The notes: generated by a model from the sequence alone, not told the origin. Positions 27,820 through 35,919 are shown, counted from the stretch's first letter. The stretch is 64,000 bases of DNA from Aquimarina latercula DSM 2041 (GCF_000430645.1 NZ_AUMK01000003.1:186001-250000), one strand, 5' to 3'. A program made the numbers and translations.

Positions 27820-28110
27820 ATGACAGGATATATGTACATATTAGAATGTAGTGACGGCAGTTACTATACAGGAAGTACAAAAGATTTAGATAGAAGATTG
27901 CAGCAGCACCAAAATGGAGAAGGAGCTAATCATACAAAAAAACGATTACCGGTTAGGTTATTATACTACGAACAATATGACAGAATCGATACGGCATTCT
28001 ATCGTGAGAAACAAGTACAAGGATGGAGCAGAGCAAAAAAGGAAGCGTTAATGCAGGGAGAATTGGATACGTTACCGGGATTGTCCATTGCCTATCGTGA
28101 TATTAGGTGA
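27820..28110 (+). CDS. GIY-YIG family nuclease
   Basis: A 96-aa single-domain endonuclease of the small UPF0213/YhbQ-like GIY-YIG group. The first motif is YMYIL at residues 4-8, the second YYTGS at 15-19, then Arg25/Arg26 and the metal-binding Glu63 in FYREKQVQGWSRAKK. GIY-YIG nucleases nick or cleave DNA through a Tyr/Arg/Glu centre. The gene is enclosed by GC-rich palindromic repeats (R1 upstream, R2 downstream). Its TGA stop lies inside the first R2 unit, at ATTAGGTGAC. Upstream genes show no functional link. It may be a selfish or domesticated nuclease linked to the repeats (inference). Confidence 0.9.
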   Translation: MTGYMYILECSDGSYYTGSTKDLDRRLQQHQNGEGANHTKKRLPVRLLYYEQYDRIDTAFYREKQVQGWSRAKKEALMQGELDTLPGLSIAYRDIR

Positions 28111-28224
28111 CTGAGGCTCTCGAAGTCACCGGGCTTCGATGATGCGGATGCTGAACTTGTCGAAGTACAAGCTTCGGATGTTCGAACCCTGAGCGTAGCC
28201 GAAGGGTGAAGTGTCGAAGGGTGA
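28102..28224. repeat. GC-rich palindromic repeat cluster R2
   Basis: It begins with the 3' end of the GIY-YIG gene. The first unit is a perfect hairpin with arms GGTGACT / AGTCACC around the core GAGGCTCTCGA; further units with GTCGAAGTAC, CTGAGCGTAGCCGAAGGG and TGTCGAAGGGTGA follow. The start (TATTAGGTGACTG) is identical to the junction of R4 and R5 with the noncoding elements at 40562 and 43247. Confidence 0.85.
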
Positions 28225-28871
28225 CACAACACCAGTATACCCCAATCCTTTGCCAATAGCACTGTCAGTATCCATCGAATGAGTAATTGTAAAAAATAAA
28301 ATCAAAAACGTATCCATATATAAAGAAAGCGTTTGTAAACCCCTGTAATGTAATATTTTATATAGAGGTCAGTATGTCAGTAGTGATTTTATAGAGTTGG
28401 TGTATTGTCAACTTTTTGCGTAAAATGTTAAATAGTAATCAATTAAAATTAAATTTTAACAGAATATTATTAATAAAAACATAAAATATTGAAATTATCG
28501 GTATTGTAATTGACCATACATCACCTCAAATGAATGTTAAACTCAATCTGGATATAATAGTTTTGGTTAAGGTTTATTGTTTGTCTAGAATATCATAAGA
28601 TTTAATCAATCGTATATAATAGACGTTCCAAAGCAGGGCTTTGAAATCTTTTTCACCAGTATAGGATTTGTTTTACGTTAAAAAATCTTGAAGCCTTGGA
28701 AAGATTTTAGTAAAACAAATCTGGTTTTTAGCAAAGCTAAAAAATACCTTGAAAAAGCACCCTTTCTTTTGTTTCGTTTTCTTTGGGTGAGCAAAGAAAA
28801 TGAAAAGAGGGTTAAATCAATTTTCATTATAACTAAGTATTAAAGAATCCGGGTTAAAAAACAAATGAAGT
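28225..28871. other. Noncoding AT-rich region with two long hairpins
   Basis: No gene is seen. At 28665-28721 two nested stems (GATTTGTTTTAC / GTAAAACAAATC outside, AAAATCTT / AAGATTTT inside) form a long hairpin. At about 28761-28811 CCCTTTCTTTTGTTT and its near-complement AAAAGAGGG region form a second imperfect one around TTTTCTTTG / CAAAGAAAA. The latter resembles a dispersed intergenic element of Flavobacteria. Both lie immediately upstream of the gene at 28872. Confidence 0.6.
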
Positions 28872-29390
28872 ATGAGTAATGTATTAAACAACCGATTATC
28901 GGTAACCGTAGATCCAGCAGCGATCACAGAAGTAAAAAACAGAATTGAGGAAATCAATACACTGTTACCATTTTTAACAGGATTGACTAAAGACGAGCGT
29001 AGGACGCTCCCTAAAATCAATCGTAGTAACAAGATCTTTGTAGAAGATACACTAGATAGTATGCGTCAAAACGGAGATATTCTACCCAATTTTATCAATG
29101 TAGAAGAGGTAGATAAAGATTATGCGTTATACAATGAGTTAAAGGTATTAGCACTAGAATTAGCAGAATTATCAGAAAAGGTAAACGATACGCGAATCTT
29201 GGCTGGATCCGAAGCCTATAGCACTTCTTTATTAGCCTATAAGATGTTTGGTGTTGCGGCTAGTAGCGGTGTAGCAGGAGCAGAGGCATTGCATAGCAGA
29301 TTAAAAGAACGATTTGCGAATAGTCCTAGTACCACAGAAGAGGACATACCAGATCAAACCGATCAGGGTACGGATGGTAGTACGGAATGA
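28872..29390 (+). CDS. Conserved Bacteroidetes protein of unknown function (repeat-associated)
   Basis: A 172-aa soluble, mostly helical protein. Recognisable family features are an N-terminal RLSVTVDPAAITEVKNRI, then LLPFLTGLTKDERRTLPKI and a C-terminal ILAGSEAYSTSLLAYKMF-type segment, followed by a low-complexity acidic tail (DIPDQTDQGTDGSTE). I recall the pattern from many Bacteroidetes genomes but know no function. The stop codon touches repeat cluster R3, a long hairpin region lies upstream and a terminator follows at 29584. It may be a passenger of a repeat unit. Confidence 0.7.
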   Translation: MSNVLNNRLSVTVDPAAITEVKNRIEEINTLLPFLTGLTKDERRTLPKINRSNKIFVEDTLDSMRQNGDILPNFINVEEVDKDYALYNELKVLALELAELSEKVNDTRILAGSEAYSTSLLAYKMFGVAASSGVAGAEALHSRLKERFANSPSTTEEDIPDQTDQGTDGSTE

Positions 29391-29562
29391 GACTTCGAGA
29401 GCCTCAGTCTCCAGGCGTAATCCTAGGGTAAACTTTAGCGAACCCTGAGGTTCTCGAAGGGTGACGAATCGGGCTTCGAGAGCCTCAGTCTCCAGACGTA
29501 ATCCGAGGGTGAATTTTAGCGAACCCTGAGGTTCTCGAAGGGTGAGCGGAGCCGAAGGGTGA
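29391..29562. repeat. GC-rich palindromic repeat cluster R3 with an 81-bp tandem duplication
   Basis: Two nearly identical 81-bp units start with CTTCGAGAGCCTCAGTCTCC at 29393 and 29474, each containing an inverted pair (CTTCGAGAGCCTCAG and its partner CTGAGGTTCTCGAAG). A third half unit ends near 29562. The cluster begins at the stop codon of the preceding gene. Confidence 0.88.
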
Positions 29563-29583
29563 GATCCAAGAAGTAAATAACCC

Positions 29584-29625
29584 AAACACCTCTAATCATT
29601 GGAAACAATGGTTAGAGGTGTTTTT
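29584..29625 (+). terminator. Rho-independent terminator
   Basis: A stem of about 16 bp (AACACCTCTAATCATT / AATGGTTAGAGGTGTT, one G-U pair) with a short loop and a T run. It ends the transcript that includes the 172-aa gene and cluster R3. Confidence 0.88.
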
Positions 29626-29815
29626 ATGTCCAATAGAAAACAAGTACAACTACCTGTTACATATCCAGTAAATAAAAATTAATTTTCCCAATACTTTTTT
29701 GAAAAAAAATACTGGGTGTTGGGTATGTTTTTTCTTAATTATTATTTGGAATTTGCAACTATAGATAATCGTTTTAACATACAATAAATTCATTCAATTC
29801 TAAGACTAAACAATT

Positions 29816-31291
29816 ATGGGTAGGAAAACAACTTTAAGTTTAATATTATTATTCATATTTCGAGCATATTCTCAGGATATTACGGTAAAGAGTGATCAGT
29901 TAGTATCTGATGATGCATTTAATAAATTAATTTTTCAAGATTTAAATTTCATGATTCTGGGCGATAATGCTCCACAACAGGGGCTTGCTTTTGAATTAAA
30001 TGATAAACAAACACAAATAGCAGCAAGTGGCTATCTAGGTAATTACAAAAGTGCATTTTTTACAATAGATGGTGCTTTTTCAGTAGATAACGGGGTCTAT
30101 TTCTTCGATGAGAATGGAGGGAGTAAACAATCAAAGTTTACAGTAAATACTTATATACCAAGAGGTAATGCTAAAAGAGGTTTTCCCTCGCTACAGAATA
30201 AAGTAGATAAACATAAATTAAAAAGAGCTTTTATAAAAAGGAATTTTAACATTCATAGAGATATACCTTTGAAGTTATATACTTATAAAGGGCTTTATAA
30301 TCTTATGTTGCAACATAATTTACCAGTTGAGTCTGATACATACTATAGTACTATTATAGCACAGGTAGAAGAGTATGACAGTTCCATCGTCATTGATAGA
30401 AGTTCATCTATAGATCCAATACCAGTTCCTGCAAAGAGTAAATATAAACTTAAAACTCCAAGAAAAAGAAATAAATTAATTATCGAGAATACTCGAGATT
30501 GGAAAAAAGGAGAAACCTATAATTTAGATCCGAATTTTGATGTTTTGAAATTAATAGCTGATTACGAAAAAGCTAAGGCAGATTTAGATAGTTTGATTGA
30601 GTCTACTAAGGATAAAGAAATAGAAATTACTCGAGATATATGGACTTCTAAGACTATAGATTTTTTTGGTATTTCGGCTTTCTATCAACGAGAAAGTACC
30701 ACGCTATATAATTTTGAAGAGAATATGTCTTTCAATAGTCTATTTAGTGATATAATAGGAGATTTATATGGTATTACAGGCTCATATAATTATACAAAGC
30801 AATGGAAAGGACAGAGGTATTTTATATTTAGGGGTTTAGCTAGTTTTTCCAGAGGTTCTAATATAGGAGCTTTTAGACAAAGCACTATTAATTTAAATAC
30901 ACCAACAGGAGATATCATAGATGGCGAACCAGTTACCATTACTAATAGTAGAACTGGTTATGTGGGAGAAGGAAGATACACTTATGGTTTTAGACAAGGG
31001 TATGATGTAGAAGTTTATTATAGTTTTTTTAAATCTATTGGTATTTTTGGTAATATTGGGTATGATAAATTAGGATTTTCTGATGAGTCTAATTTAGAGA
31101 GTATTGAAACATTTCCAATGCGAATAGGAGCACTTCTTAACCTTAAATCAAAGGATAAACAGAAAAACATACTTACACTTCAGGTGTTTATAGATCGTCA
31201 GGATCTTAATAAAGAACCAAACGGGGATGATAAAGATTTGCGATTCGGTTTTAAAGTAGGGTTGCCAATAAATATTGGCAAGAAGTTGTAA
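29816..31291 (+). CDS. Exported protein of unknown function, possible outer-membrane barrel
   Basis: A 491-aa protein with a signal peptide (residues 1-20, ending AYSQ). The C-terminal third shows alternating aromatic/hydrophobic strands (YGITGSYNYTKQW, FIFRGLASFSRGSN, GYVGEGRYTYGFRQGYDVEVYYSFF) ending in FGFKVGLPINIGKKL. This is consistent with a small beta-barrel in the outer membrane. The middle part is Lys-rich. No family recognised. Confidence 0.6.
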   Translation: MGRKTTLSLILLFIFRAYSQDITVKSDQLVSDDAFNKLIFQDLNFMILGDNAPQQGLAFELNDKQTQIAASGYLGNYKSAFFTIDGAFSVDNGVYFFDENGGSKQSKFTVNTYIPRGNAKRGFPSLQNKVDKHKLKRAFIKRNFNIHRDIPLKLYTYKGLYNLMLQHNLPVESDTYYSTIIAQVEEYDSSIVIDRSSSIDPIPVPAKSKYKLKTPRKRNKLIIENTRDWKKGETYNLDPNFDVLKLIADYEKAKADLDSLIESTKDKEIEITRDIWTSKTIDFFGISAFYQRESTTLYNFEENMSFNSLFSDIIGDLYGITGSYNYTKQWKGQRYFIFRGLASFSRGSNIGAFRQSTINLNTPTGDIIDGEPVTITNSRTGYVGEGRYTYGFRQGYDVEVYYSFFKSIGIFGNIGYDKLGFSDESNLESIETFPMRIGALLNLKSKDKQKNILTLQVFIDRQDLNKEPNGDDKDLRFGFKVGLPINIGKKL

Positions 31292-31445
31292 TAAAAGAGA
31301 GAACTTTTATACTCAACTCTAAAGAAAAATGGCATACCATAACTTTAACATTGGTACTTTAATTTTTAGTAACAATTGGCAGAGTATCCATTGCAGTGAT
31401 CCAATTCTTTTTGATCTAACTATATAGCATCACTTATGCCAAAAG

Positions 31446-31480
31446 AAACCCGGATATCATTTTGGTATGCGGGTTTTGGT
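31446..31480. terminator. Bidirectional terminator between convergent genes
   Basis: The hairpin AAACCCG / CGGGTTT with T-rich flanks on both strands sits between the exported protein gene (plus) and the SNase gene (minus). Confidence 0.75.
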
Positions 31481-31495
31481 TTTTATAAGATTTAA

Positions 31496-32146
31496 TTATT
31501 TTTTTTCAAAACTACATAATACTCTTCCATATTGTTTTTCAGCTTTTTCTTTACAAATAGTCCTGATAGTATCTTTACAATTTTTTAATCCTCTACATTC
31601 TTTAGTGTAATGATAGGTTTCACTAGAACTACTATTACAAATAAAAACCTCTTTTTTACACTTTGTTTTCTTTTTTTCTTGAGGAGTAGAAGTATCAAGA
31701 GATTTCTTAGACCAAATACCTACATTCTTTTGTTTTGCTACATTTTCTAATGAGGCATAACTTTTATCTTTAGAATACTTTTTAAAATGAACGGCATATC
31801 CATTGGTAACTAATTCCTTGTTTAAGATCTTATCTTTATATTTAATCTCAGCAATTAATCTACGATATCTATCAAATCTTCCTTTGGATATCACTTGCAC
31901 TTTCTTACCAAAACAAAAATCAGAAGTAAATTGTTTCGCTTTTTGCCAATAGGCCTGTTTTTTCTCTGGGCAATCAATATGTTCTAATCTTATAACGACC
32001 GGTTCATTTTTATAAAGGACTTCTATGGTATCTCCATCTTTGATGCCGATTACTTTAGCTTCAAATTCTTTGGGCAATTTGATAGTAGGAGAGAAAACCA
32101 GTAAAACTAAGATTGATATAAAAGAGTGTAAGTAATAATTGCTCAT
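31496..32146 (-). CDS. Secreted thermonuclease-family (SNase) protein
   Basis: A 216-aa staphylococcal-nuclease-like enzyme that hydrolyses DNA or RNA phosphodiesters with calcium. It has an N-terminal signal peptide (about residues 6-20). The OB-fold begins AKVIGIKDGDTIEV; the catalytic set is Arg53, Asp58 and Glu61 (RLEHIDCPE) and Arg96 (DRYRRLIAE). The C-terminal 60 residues add a Cys-rich part (YHYTKECRGLKNCKDTIRTI), an HxxxxC-type element often fused to SNase domains in bacteria. Probably periplasmic or extracellular. It heads no operon but ends a minus-strand cluster running from 34989. Confidence 0.9.
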   Translation of the reverse strand: MSNYYLHSFISILVLLVFSPTIKLPKEFEAKVIGIKDGDTIEVLYKNEPVVIRLEHIDCPEKKQAYWQKAKQFTSDFCFGKKVQVISKGRFDRYRRLIAEIKYKDKILNKELVTNGYAVHFKKYSKDKSYASLENVAKQKNVGIWSKKSLDTSTPQEKKKTKCKKEVFICNSSSSETYHYTKECRGLKNCKDTIRTICKEKAEKQYGRVLCSFEKK

Positions 32147-32188
32147 AACTTTTTAGTTTTCGGTGTCTGAATATAATAATTTTATGTT

Positions 32189-32560
32189 TTAATTACATAT
32201 ACTGCGATCCACATAGGTTTTGTTTCCATTAGAATTAATATAATAACATCCACCTCTGGATCCTCGTATGTATCTCCTAGTAGCTCTTAGTTTGTTTCGC
32301 TTTTTTTTGGTTGTACTACTATTTAGAGAGTTATAATTAACTGTTTTGGTTATGTATTGGGTACTGGATTTAGAATTACTTTTATTTCCTAACTTTTGAT
32401 CAATAGCATCAATTCGTTTTTGAATTTCCTCTGCCTTTTTTAATAGTTCATCTCGTTGCTTTACCAATTCTTCTTTTATATAGAGTGTGGTTTCTATACT
32501 TTGGGAATTGCATTGGTAAGAGGCAATAATGAGAAAGAATAGTAGTGTTAATTTTTTCAT
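32189..32560 (-). CDS. Small exported coiled-coil protein with GGCYYINSNGNKTYVD motif
   Basis: A 123-aa protein with a signal peptide (1-19, possibly a lipobox YQC). Residues 25-60 form a short coiled coil (VKQRDELLKKAEEIQKRIDA). A Ser/Thr/Lys linker precedes a conserved C-terminal motif, RGGCYYINSNGNKTYVDRSIC, which I know as a recurring C-terminal motif but without a function. It lies 43 bp upstream of the SNase gene on the same strand, suggesting a secreted pair. Confidence 0.6.
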   Translation of the reverse strand: MKKLTLLFFLIIASYQCNSQSIETTLYIKEELVKQRDELLKKAEEIQKRIDAIDQKLGNKSNSKSSTQYITKTVNYNSLNSSTTKKKRNKLRATRRYIRGSRGGCYYINSNGNKTYVDRSICN

Positions 32561-32584
32561 CGGGGATGTTTTTTTGTTTTTTCT

Positions 32585-33646
32585 CTACGCGTCAACACCT
32601 TCATAAGTGTCTATGGTTTGAAGTAATTGTTCTTCAAAATCATAAATATTACTAATTGATTCTATATGTTCTCTATGCACATTTTTATCCTGATCGAATA
32701 GACTTATATATTTTTTACTTCCGTCAAGATGGAGTCTACAGATGGGTTTTCTGTTATTGTTATCTAATAGAATACCAAAGTAAGATTGAGTATCTCTATG
32801 TACAATTCTTTCTACAGCTATTTTTCGACGTAAAATTGCTACCACAATTCTAAAGCCTTCAAGTTCCTCTTCTGTTGTTATAATTTTACTTACTTCCTCG
32901 TCAATTTCTGTAATTTCTTCGTGCTGTTTTTCAGCTTCTTTATTTAATGCTGAGTTTAATCGATCGTTTACCTTTTCACTAATGGTTTGGTTAAAGGCTT
33001 TATGTACTAATTCTGTGAATTCTTCCATAACCCGTTCTGTAAGTCTTCCGGAATATACTTGATTAGCAAACAACCTAACAAAATCATAAGAGGATTCTTG
33101 TAGTTCTGAATTAATCAACTTTTTTATTTCTTTAAGATATTTTAGTGAACTGGCATTATCCACAATTTTATCAATATCAAAATTTGATTTATGAAATTTA
33201 GCTATTTCTGGGATTATACTTTCCTTTAATTGAGTAATTGTATACTCTAAAAATGGTTTTTCATCCATTTTGTTGGTTTCCTCTAGATCAGTATAAAACC
33301 TGTAATCAATTCCATTCGTAAGTAGAGCAAAACGTGTCTGAGTAACATGGAAATATCTGAATAATTGGGAATTGTGAATATCCAGATTTTCTCGCCAATT
33401 TTTACATTCTATAATCAAGATTGGTTCCTCATCTTGAAAGATTGCATAATCTACTTTTTCACCTTTTTTAAGTCCAAGGTCCGCGGTAAATTCCGGCACA
33501 ACTTCGGTAGGGTTAAAAGTATCATAACCTAATAAATTGATAAAAGGTAAAACAAAGGCATGTTTGGTTGATTCTTCCGTTTCTATTTTGTCCTTAAGCT
33601 GCTCGATCTTATCGGCAAGTGCTTTGAGTTGAGTGTTTAATTCCAT
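32585..33646 (-). CDS. Solitary HSDR_N-type restriction nuclease domain protein
   Basis: A 353-aa protein whose N-terminal half matches the nuclease domain of type I restriction R subunits. The PD-(D/E)xK site is Asp66 in KVDYAIF, Glu80 and Lys82 in LIIECKNW. HAFVLPFINLLGYD at residues 29-42 is the family opening. No helicase motor, HsdM or HsdS gene is nearby, so it is not a complete type I system; such orphan proteins are common and of uncertain role, possibly in defence or DNA maintenance. The C-terminal half is helical and unassigned. Confidence 0.82.
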   Translation of the reverse strand: MELNTQLKALADKIEQLKDKIETEESTKHAFVLPFINLLGYDTFNPTEVVPEFTADLGLKKGEKVDYAIFQDEEPILIIECKNWRENLDIHNSQLFRYFHVTQTRFALLTNGIDYRFYTDLEETNKMDEKPFLEYTITQLKESIIPEIAKFHKSNFDIDKIVDNASSLKYLKEIKKLINSELQESSYDFVRLFANQVYSGRLTERVMEEFTELVHKAFNQTISEKVNDRLNSALNKEAEKQHEEITEIDEEVSKIITTEEELEGFRIVVAILRRKIAVERIVHRDTQSYFGILLDNNNRKPICRLHLDGSKKYISLFDQDKNVHREHIESISNIYDFEEQLLQTIDTYEGVDA

Positions 33647-33674
33647 AAGGGTTGTATTTTTTTCATAAGCTTAA

Positions 33675-34445
33675 TTAGATATTTAAATAAAGGTCACCTC
33701 TTTTTCCTTCGATTTCTGCAAGTTTTAAATGAGCGTTTTTTAATTTTTTTCTTCGATTACTTTCATTTGAAAAAGTAAAAACACCTTCCAATAACAGATA
33801 AGACCTGGTTAAAGGCCAAGTACAGGTAAGTATATCTGCTATATTGGCAAGAACTGTATTAGTTATAGATTTTTGTTTACCTCTTGCATAGTTTCCCATC
33901 CAGATGGTATTGAAACCAACATATTCAAAGAAACCTATTAGTTCAACTTTATCTGCTTCCTCTAAATGTTCCATTTTTCTAAATTGACAACCTTTTGAAG
34001 ATAGCTGTAAAGCTTCTTGAAATAACGTATTTGTTTTTTCTACTATTCTTGTAAGTTGATTAATTTCTTTTTCAAAGGAAGTTTCATCAATTTCAAGTAA
34101 ATCACAAATATCATCTACTTTACAATTAAATTTCTGCATCATTTCAAAGAGTGTTTCCGATTCATGAGTATCTAAGTAACCATCGGATAGGAATTGATTG
34201 ACCTCATTTTTTATTATAGTATATACTCCTGAAATCTTAGCTATCAATGTACTTGGTCTATGGCCAGTTTGGAAATCAATTGCCTTTTCAAATTCAGTTT
34301 TAGAACTTAGAGAATTGTGAACTGTGTTTCTAATACTTTTCACCCTCCGGTATGGAGCAGCATGACTATCTTTAAAAAGAGAATTGCTTACTACTTTACC
34401 AACATCTCTACCTACTTGATTTATAGTACTTTTTAAAAAACTCAT
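33675..34445 (-). CDS. Unknown soluble protein
   Basis: A 256-aa protein if the ATG at 34445 is used, which begins MSFLKSTINQVGRDVGK and leaves 2 bp after the upstream stop; a start 18 bp further upstream would overlap it. The body is helical, with a C-terminal NRRKKLKNAHLKLAEIEGKRG basic segment. No known domain. It sits between the HSDR_N gene and a Cys/His-rich small protein on the same strand. Confidence 0.6.
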   Translation of the reverse strand: MSFLKSTINQVGRDVGKVVSNSLFKDSHAAPYRRVKSIRNTVHNSLSSKTEFEKAIDFQTGHRPSTLIAKISGVYTIIKNEVNQFLSDGYLDTHESETLFEMMQKFNCKVDDICDLLEIDETSFEKEINQLTRIVEKTNTLFQEALQLSSKGCQFRKMEHLEEADKVELIGFFEYVGFNTIWMGNYARGKQKSITNTVLANIADILTCTWPLTRSYLLLEGVFTFSNESNRRKKLKNAHLKLAEIEGKRGDLYLNI

Positions 34446-34447
34446 AT

Positions 34448-34654
34448 TTAACTGGTATGACATTCATATGAACAGTGATAACACCCGTTAACCTTTCTAT
34501 AATATTCTGTGGCTTTTCTTACCGCAGATTTGCAACCTGTATGTTCTCCTAAATAGATTCTATTTTCTGGATTAGGTAGCCAAAGACATCCATATTTATG
34601 GACTTCGTGGTCACCATTTGTCTGAGCATTTTTATTTACATAATATCTAGGCAT
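34448..34654 (-). CDS. Small Cys/His-rich conserved protein (68 aa)
   Basis: A 68-aa protein with metal-site-like residues: HEVHKYGC, HTGC, and CYHCSYECH at the end. The pattern MPRYYVNKNAQTNGDHEVHK and the YLGEH-x-C-x-AV spacing recurs in Bacteroidetes small proteins of unknown function. A zinc site is plausible. Its promoter carries the TTACGG palindrome at 34712, 57 bp upstream of the ATG, with a TAnnTTTG box between. Confidence 0.75.
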   Translation of the reverse strand: MPRYYVNKNAQTNGDHEVHKYGCLWLPNPENRIYLGEHTGCKSAVRKATEYYRKVNGCYHCSYECHTS

Positions 34655-34682
34655 TATTTTATATTTTAAGATTAATACTTTT

Positions 34683-34727
34683 CAAACTTACACTCACTAA
34701 AAACCAATTCCTTACGGAAAACCATAA
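34683..34727 (-). promoter_or_regulatory. Palindromic operator plus -7 box
   Basis: The 16-bp element TTACGGAAAACCATAA (34712-34727) is an imperfect palindrome (TTACGG / CCATAA arms). On the minus strand it lies 21 nt upstream of TAAGTTTG (34683-34690), a perfect Bacteroidetes TAnnTTTG -7 box. The same arrangement with identical spacing occurs at 35021-35065. Confidence 0.65.
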
Positions 34728-34742
34728 AGTAGGGTGATAGAA

Positions 34743-34782
34743 CAAAAAAAAGACCCATCAAGTTTTAAAAACAAGATGGGTC
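34743..34782 (-). terminator. Rho-independent terminator
   Basis: On the minus strand an 8-bp GACCCATC / GATGGGTC stem is followed by a T run. It lies 46 bp beyond the stop of the 53-aa gene at 34828. Confidence 0.85.
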
Positions 34783-34827
34783 AGTGTAAAAGCCCATTAC
34801 CCCATAACAAGCTTTAATTATATTCCA

Positions 34828-34989
34828 TTATTTGTTTGCTTTTTTAAGCTGTTCTAGTATTGCATATAGAACATTAATTACATCATTAATTCTAAGCATC
34901 CAAGCACCTAATAATCTTGTGAGAAGTATGCTTAAAACAAATAGAGCCAATAATATTATAATTCCTGCACCTCCTGTTAAATATTCCAT
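34828..34989 (-). CDS. Micro-membrane protein (53 aa)
   Basis: A short ATG-to-TAA frame of 53 aa on the minus strand. Residues 6-25 (GGAGIIILLALFVLSILLTR) form one membrane helix; the tail WMLRINDVINVLYAILEQLKKANK is amphipathic. It has its own TAnnTTTG box and palindromic operator upstream and a terminator downstream, all strong evidence that it is a real gene. Function unknown; it is co-regulated with the Cys/His-rich protein gene at 34448. Confidence 0.72.
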   Translation of the reverse strand: MEYLTGGAGIIILLALFVLSILLTRLLGAWMLRINDVINVLYAILEQLKKANK

Positions 34990-35020
34990 TTGATTTCGAT
35001 TTATTATGATTAATTTATTT

Positions 35021-35065
35021 CAAAACTAATTCTACAGAAATATTATGCCTTACGGTTTCCCATAA
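35021..35065 (-). promoter_or_regulatory. Palindromic operator plus -7 box, second copy
   Basis: TTACGGTTTCCCATAA at 35050-35065 shares both arms with the element at 34712. It sits 21 nt upstream of TAGTTTTG (35021-35028), a second TAnnTTTG box, and 60 nt upstream of the ATG at 34989. Confidence 0.65.
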
Positions 35066-35242
35066 AAGAGTAAAAATGTTCAAAAGTATATCTGAGGTCA
35101 CTTCGAGTGATTTTTCGGAATGGTAATATAGAAAACTGTGTCGAGAAGTTTTTAGATGCTAGTACTATGCCTTATAGTTATAAAAATACTGGTTATCAAT
35201 ACATTACGATTTATCAATCGCAATACTCGAACTAATGTATTT

Positions 35243-35908
35243 TTATATCAACCCTAAGTCCTTAACAATAGCTACCAGATGGGTAGCATTATTGGCCTTA
35301 AAGTCGATCTTCAATTTATTAAGTCGCTTTTCTACAGAACTGATACTGCTGGGTGCGATACCATTGTTTTTAAAATAAATGCCTATTTGCTCCTGCGTCA
35401 ATCCATTAGCTAGTTGCTGTATCAGTTTTGCATCATAGGCGTCAAATTCTATTGTATTTCCGTTTCTCATAGCAGCTTCTACTTGTGGAGAAATATAGAT
35501 TCTATGATGAGATACTTCGGTAATTGCTTTAGATAGTTCTTTTAATCCTTTACGATCTTTACAAACAAATCCATTTATACCGAGATTAGTAAACATACTT
35601 TTTACTTTTTCTGGTCGGTCTTCAATAGAATAGGCTATTGTTTTAATAGTAGGCTGTTCTTTTTTTACAGCTTCGATAAGTTGCTCTCCAGAAGTTAGTT
35701 TTTGTTCTCGATGATCTTTTTTAAAAGATAAATCACTGATTAATAAATCAAAAGGATCATTATCAAGATTGGCTCGTTTTATTTTTAATAGTGCATCATC
35801 ACAATATTGTACGTGAATCATCTCCGCAATCTGTAATGCTTCTTTGATTTCTTTTAAACCTTGATTGATATTGTCAATATCTTCTGCTACTAATACTTTT
35901 TTAAACAT
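35243..35908 (-). CDS. NarL-like response regulator
   Basis: A 221-aa response regulator with a receiver domain (about 1-125; phospho-acceptor Asp59 in DLLISDLS) and a C-terminal LuxR-type HTH (LIQQLANGLTQEQIGIYF to EKRLNKLKIDF). It starts 11 bp after the stop of the TPR histidine kinase, so the two form a two-component operon. A direct target could be the TTACGG palindromes at 34712 and 35050, adjacent to this operon (inference). Confidence 0.85.
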   Translation of the reverse strand: MFKKVLVAEDIDNINQGLKEIKEALQIAEMIHVQYCDDALLKIKRANLDNDPFDLLISDLSFKKDHREQKLTSGEQLIEAVKKEQPTIKTIAYSIEDRPEKVKSMFTNLGINGFVCKDRKGLKELSKAITEVSHHRIYISPQVEAAMRNGNTIEFDAYDAKLIQQLANGLTQEQIGIYFKNNGIAPSSISSVEKRLNKLKIDFKANNATHLVAIVKDLGLI

Positions 35909-35919
35909 AGGGCGTCATT

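Noticed and set aside
28126..28317. Minus-strand 63-aa frame over R2
   Set aside because: Its sequence comes from the repeat cluster; such frames recur in every cluster and change with copy number.
29391..29562. Possible CRISPR array
   Set aside because: Two 81-bp tandem units with internal inverted repeats, no regular spacers and no cas genes.
29301..29585. Minus-strand 94-aa frame with duplicated TLREPQGSLKFTLGL blocks
   Set aside because: It is produced by the 81-bp tandem GC-rich repeats and the 3' end of the plus-strand gene; no start signal or independent support.
32585..33646. Complete type I restriction system
   Set aside because: Only the HSDR_N nuclease domain is present; no helicase, methyltransferase or specificity gene is adjacent.
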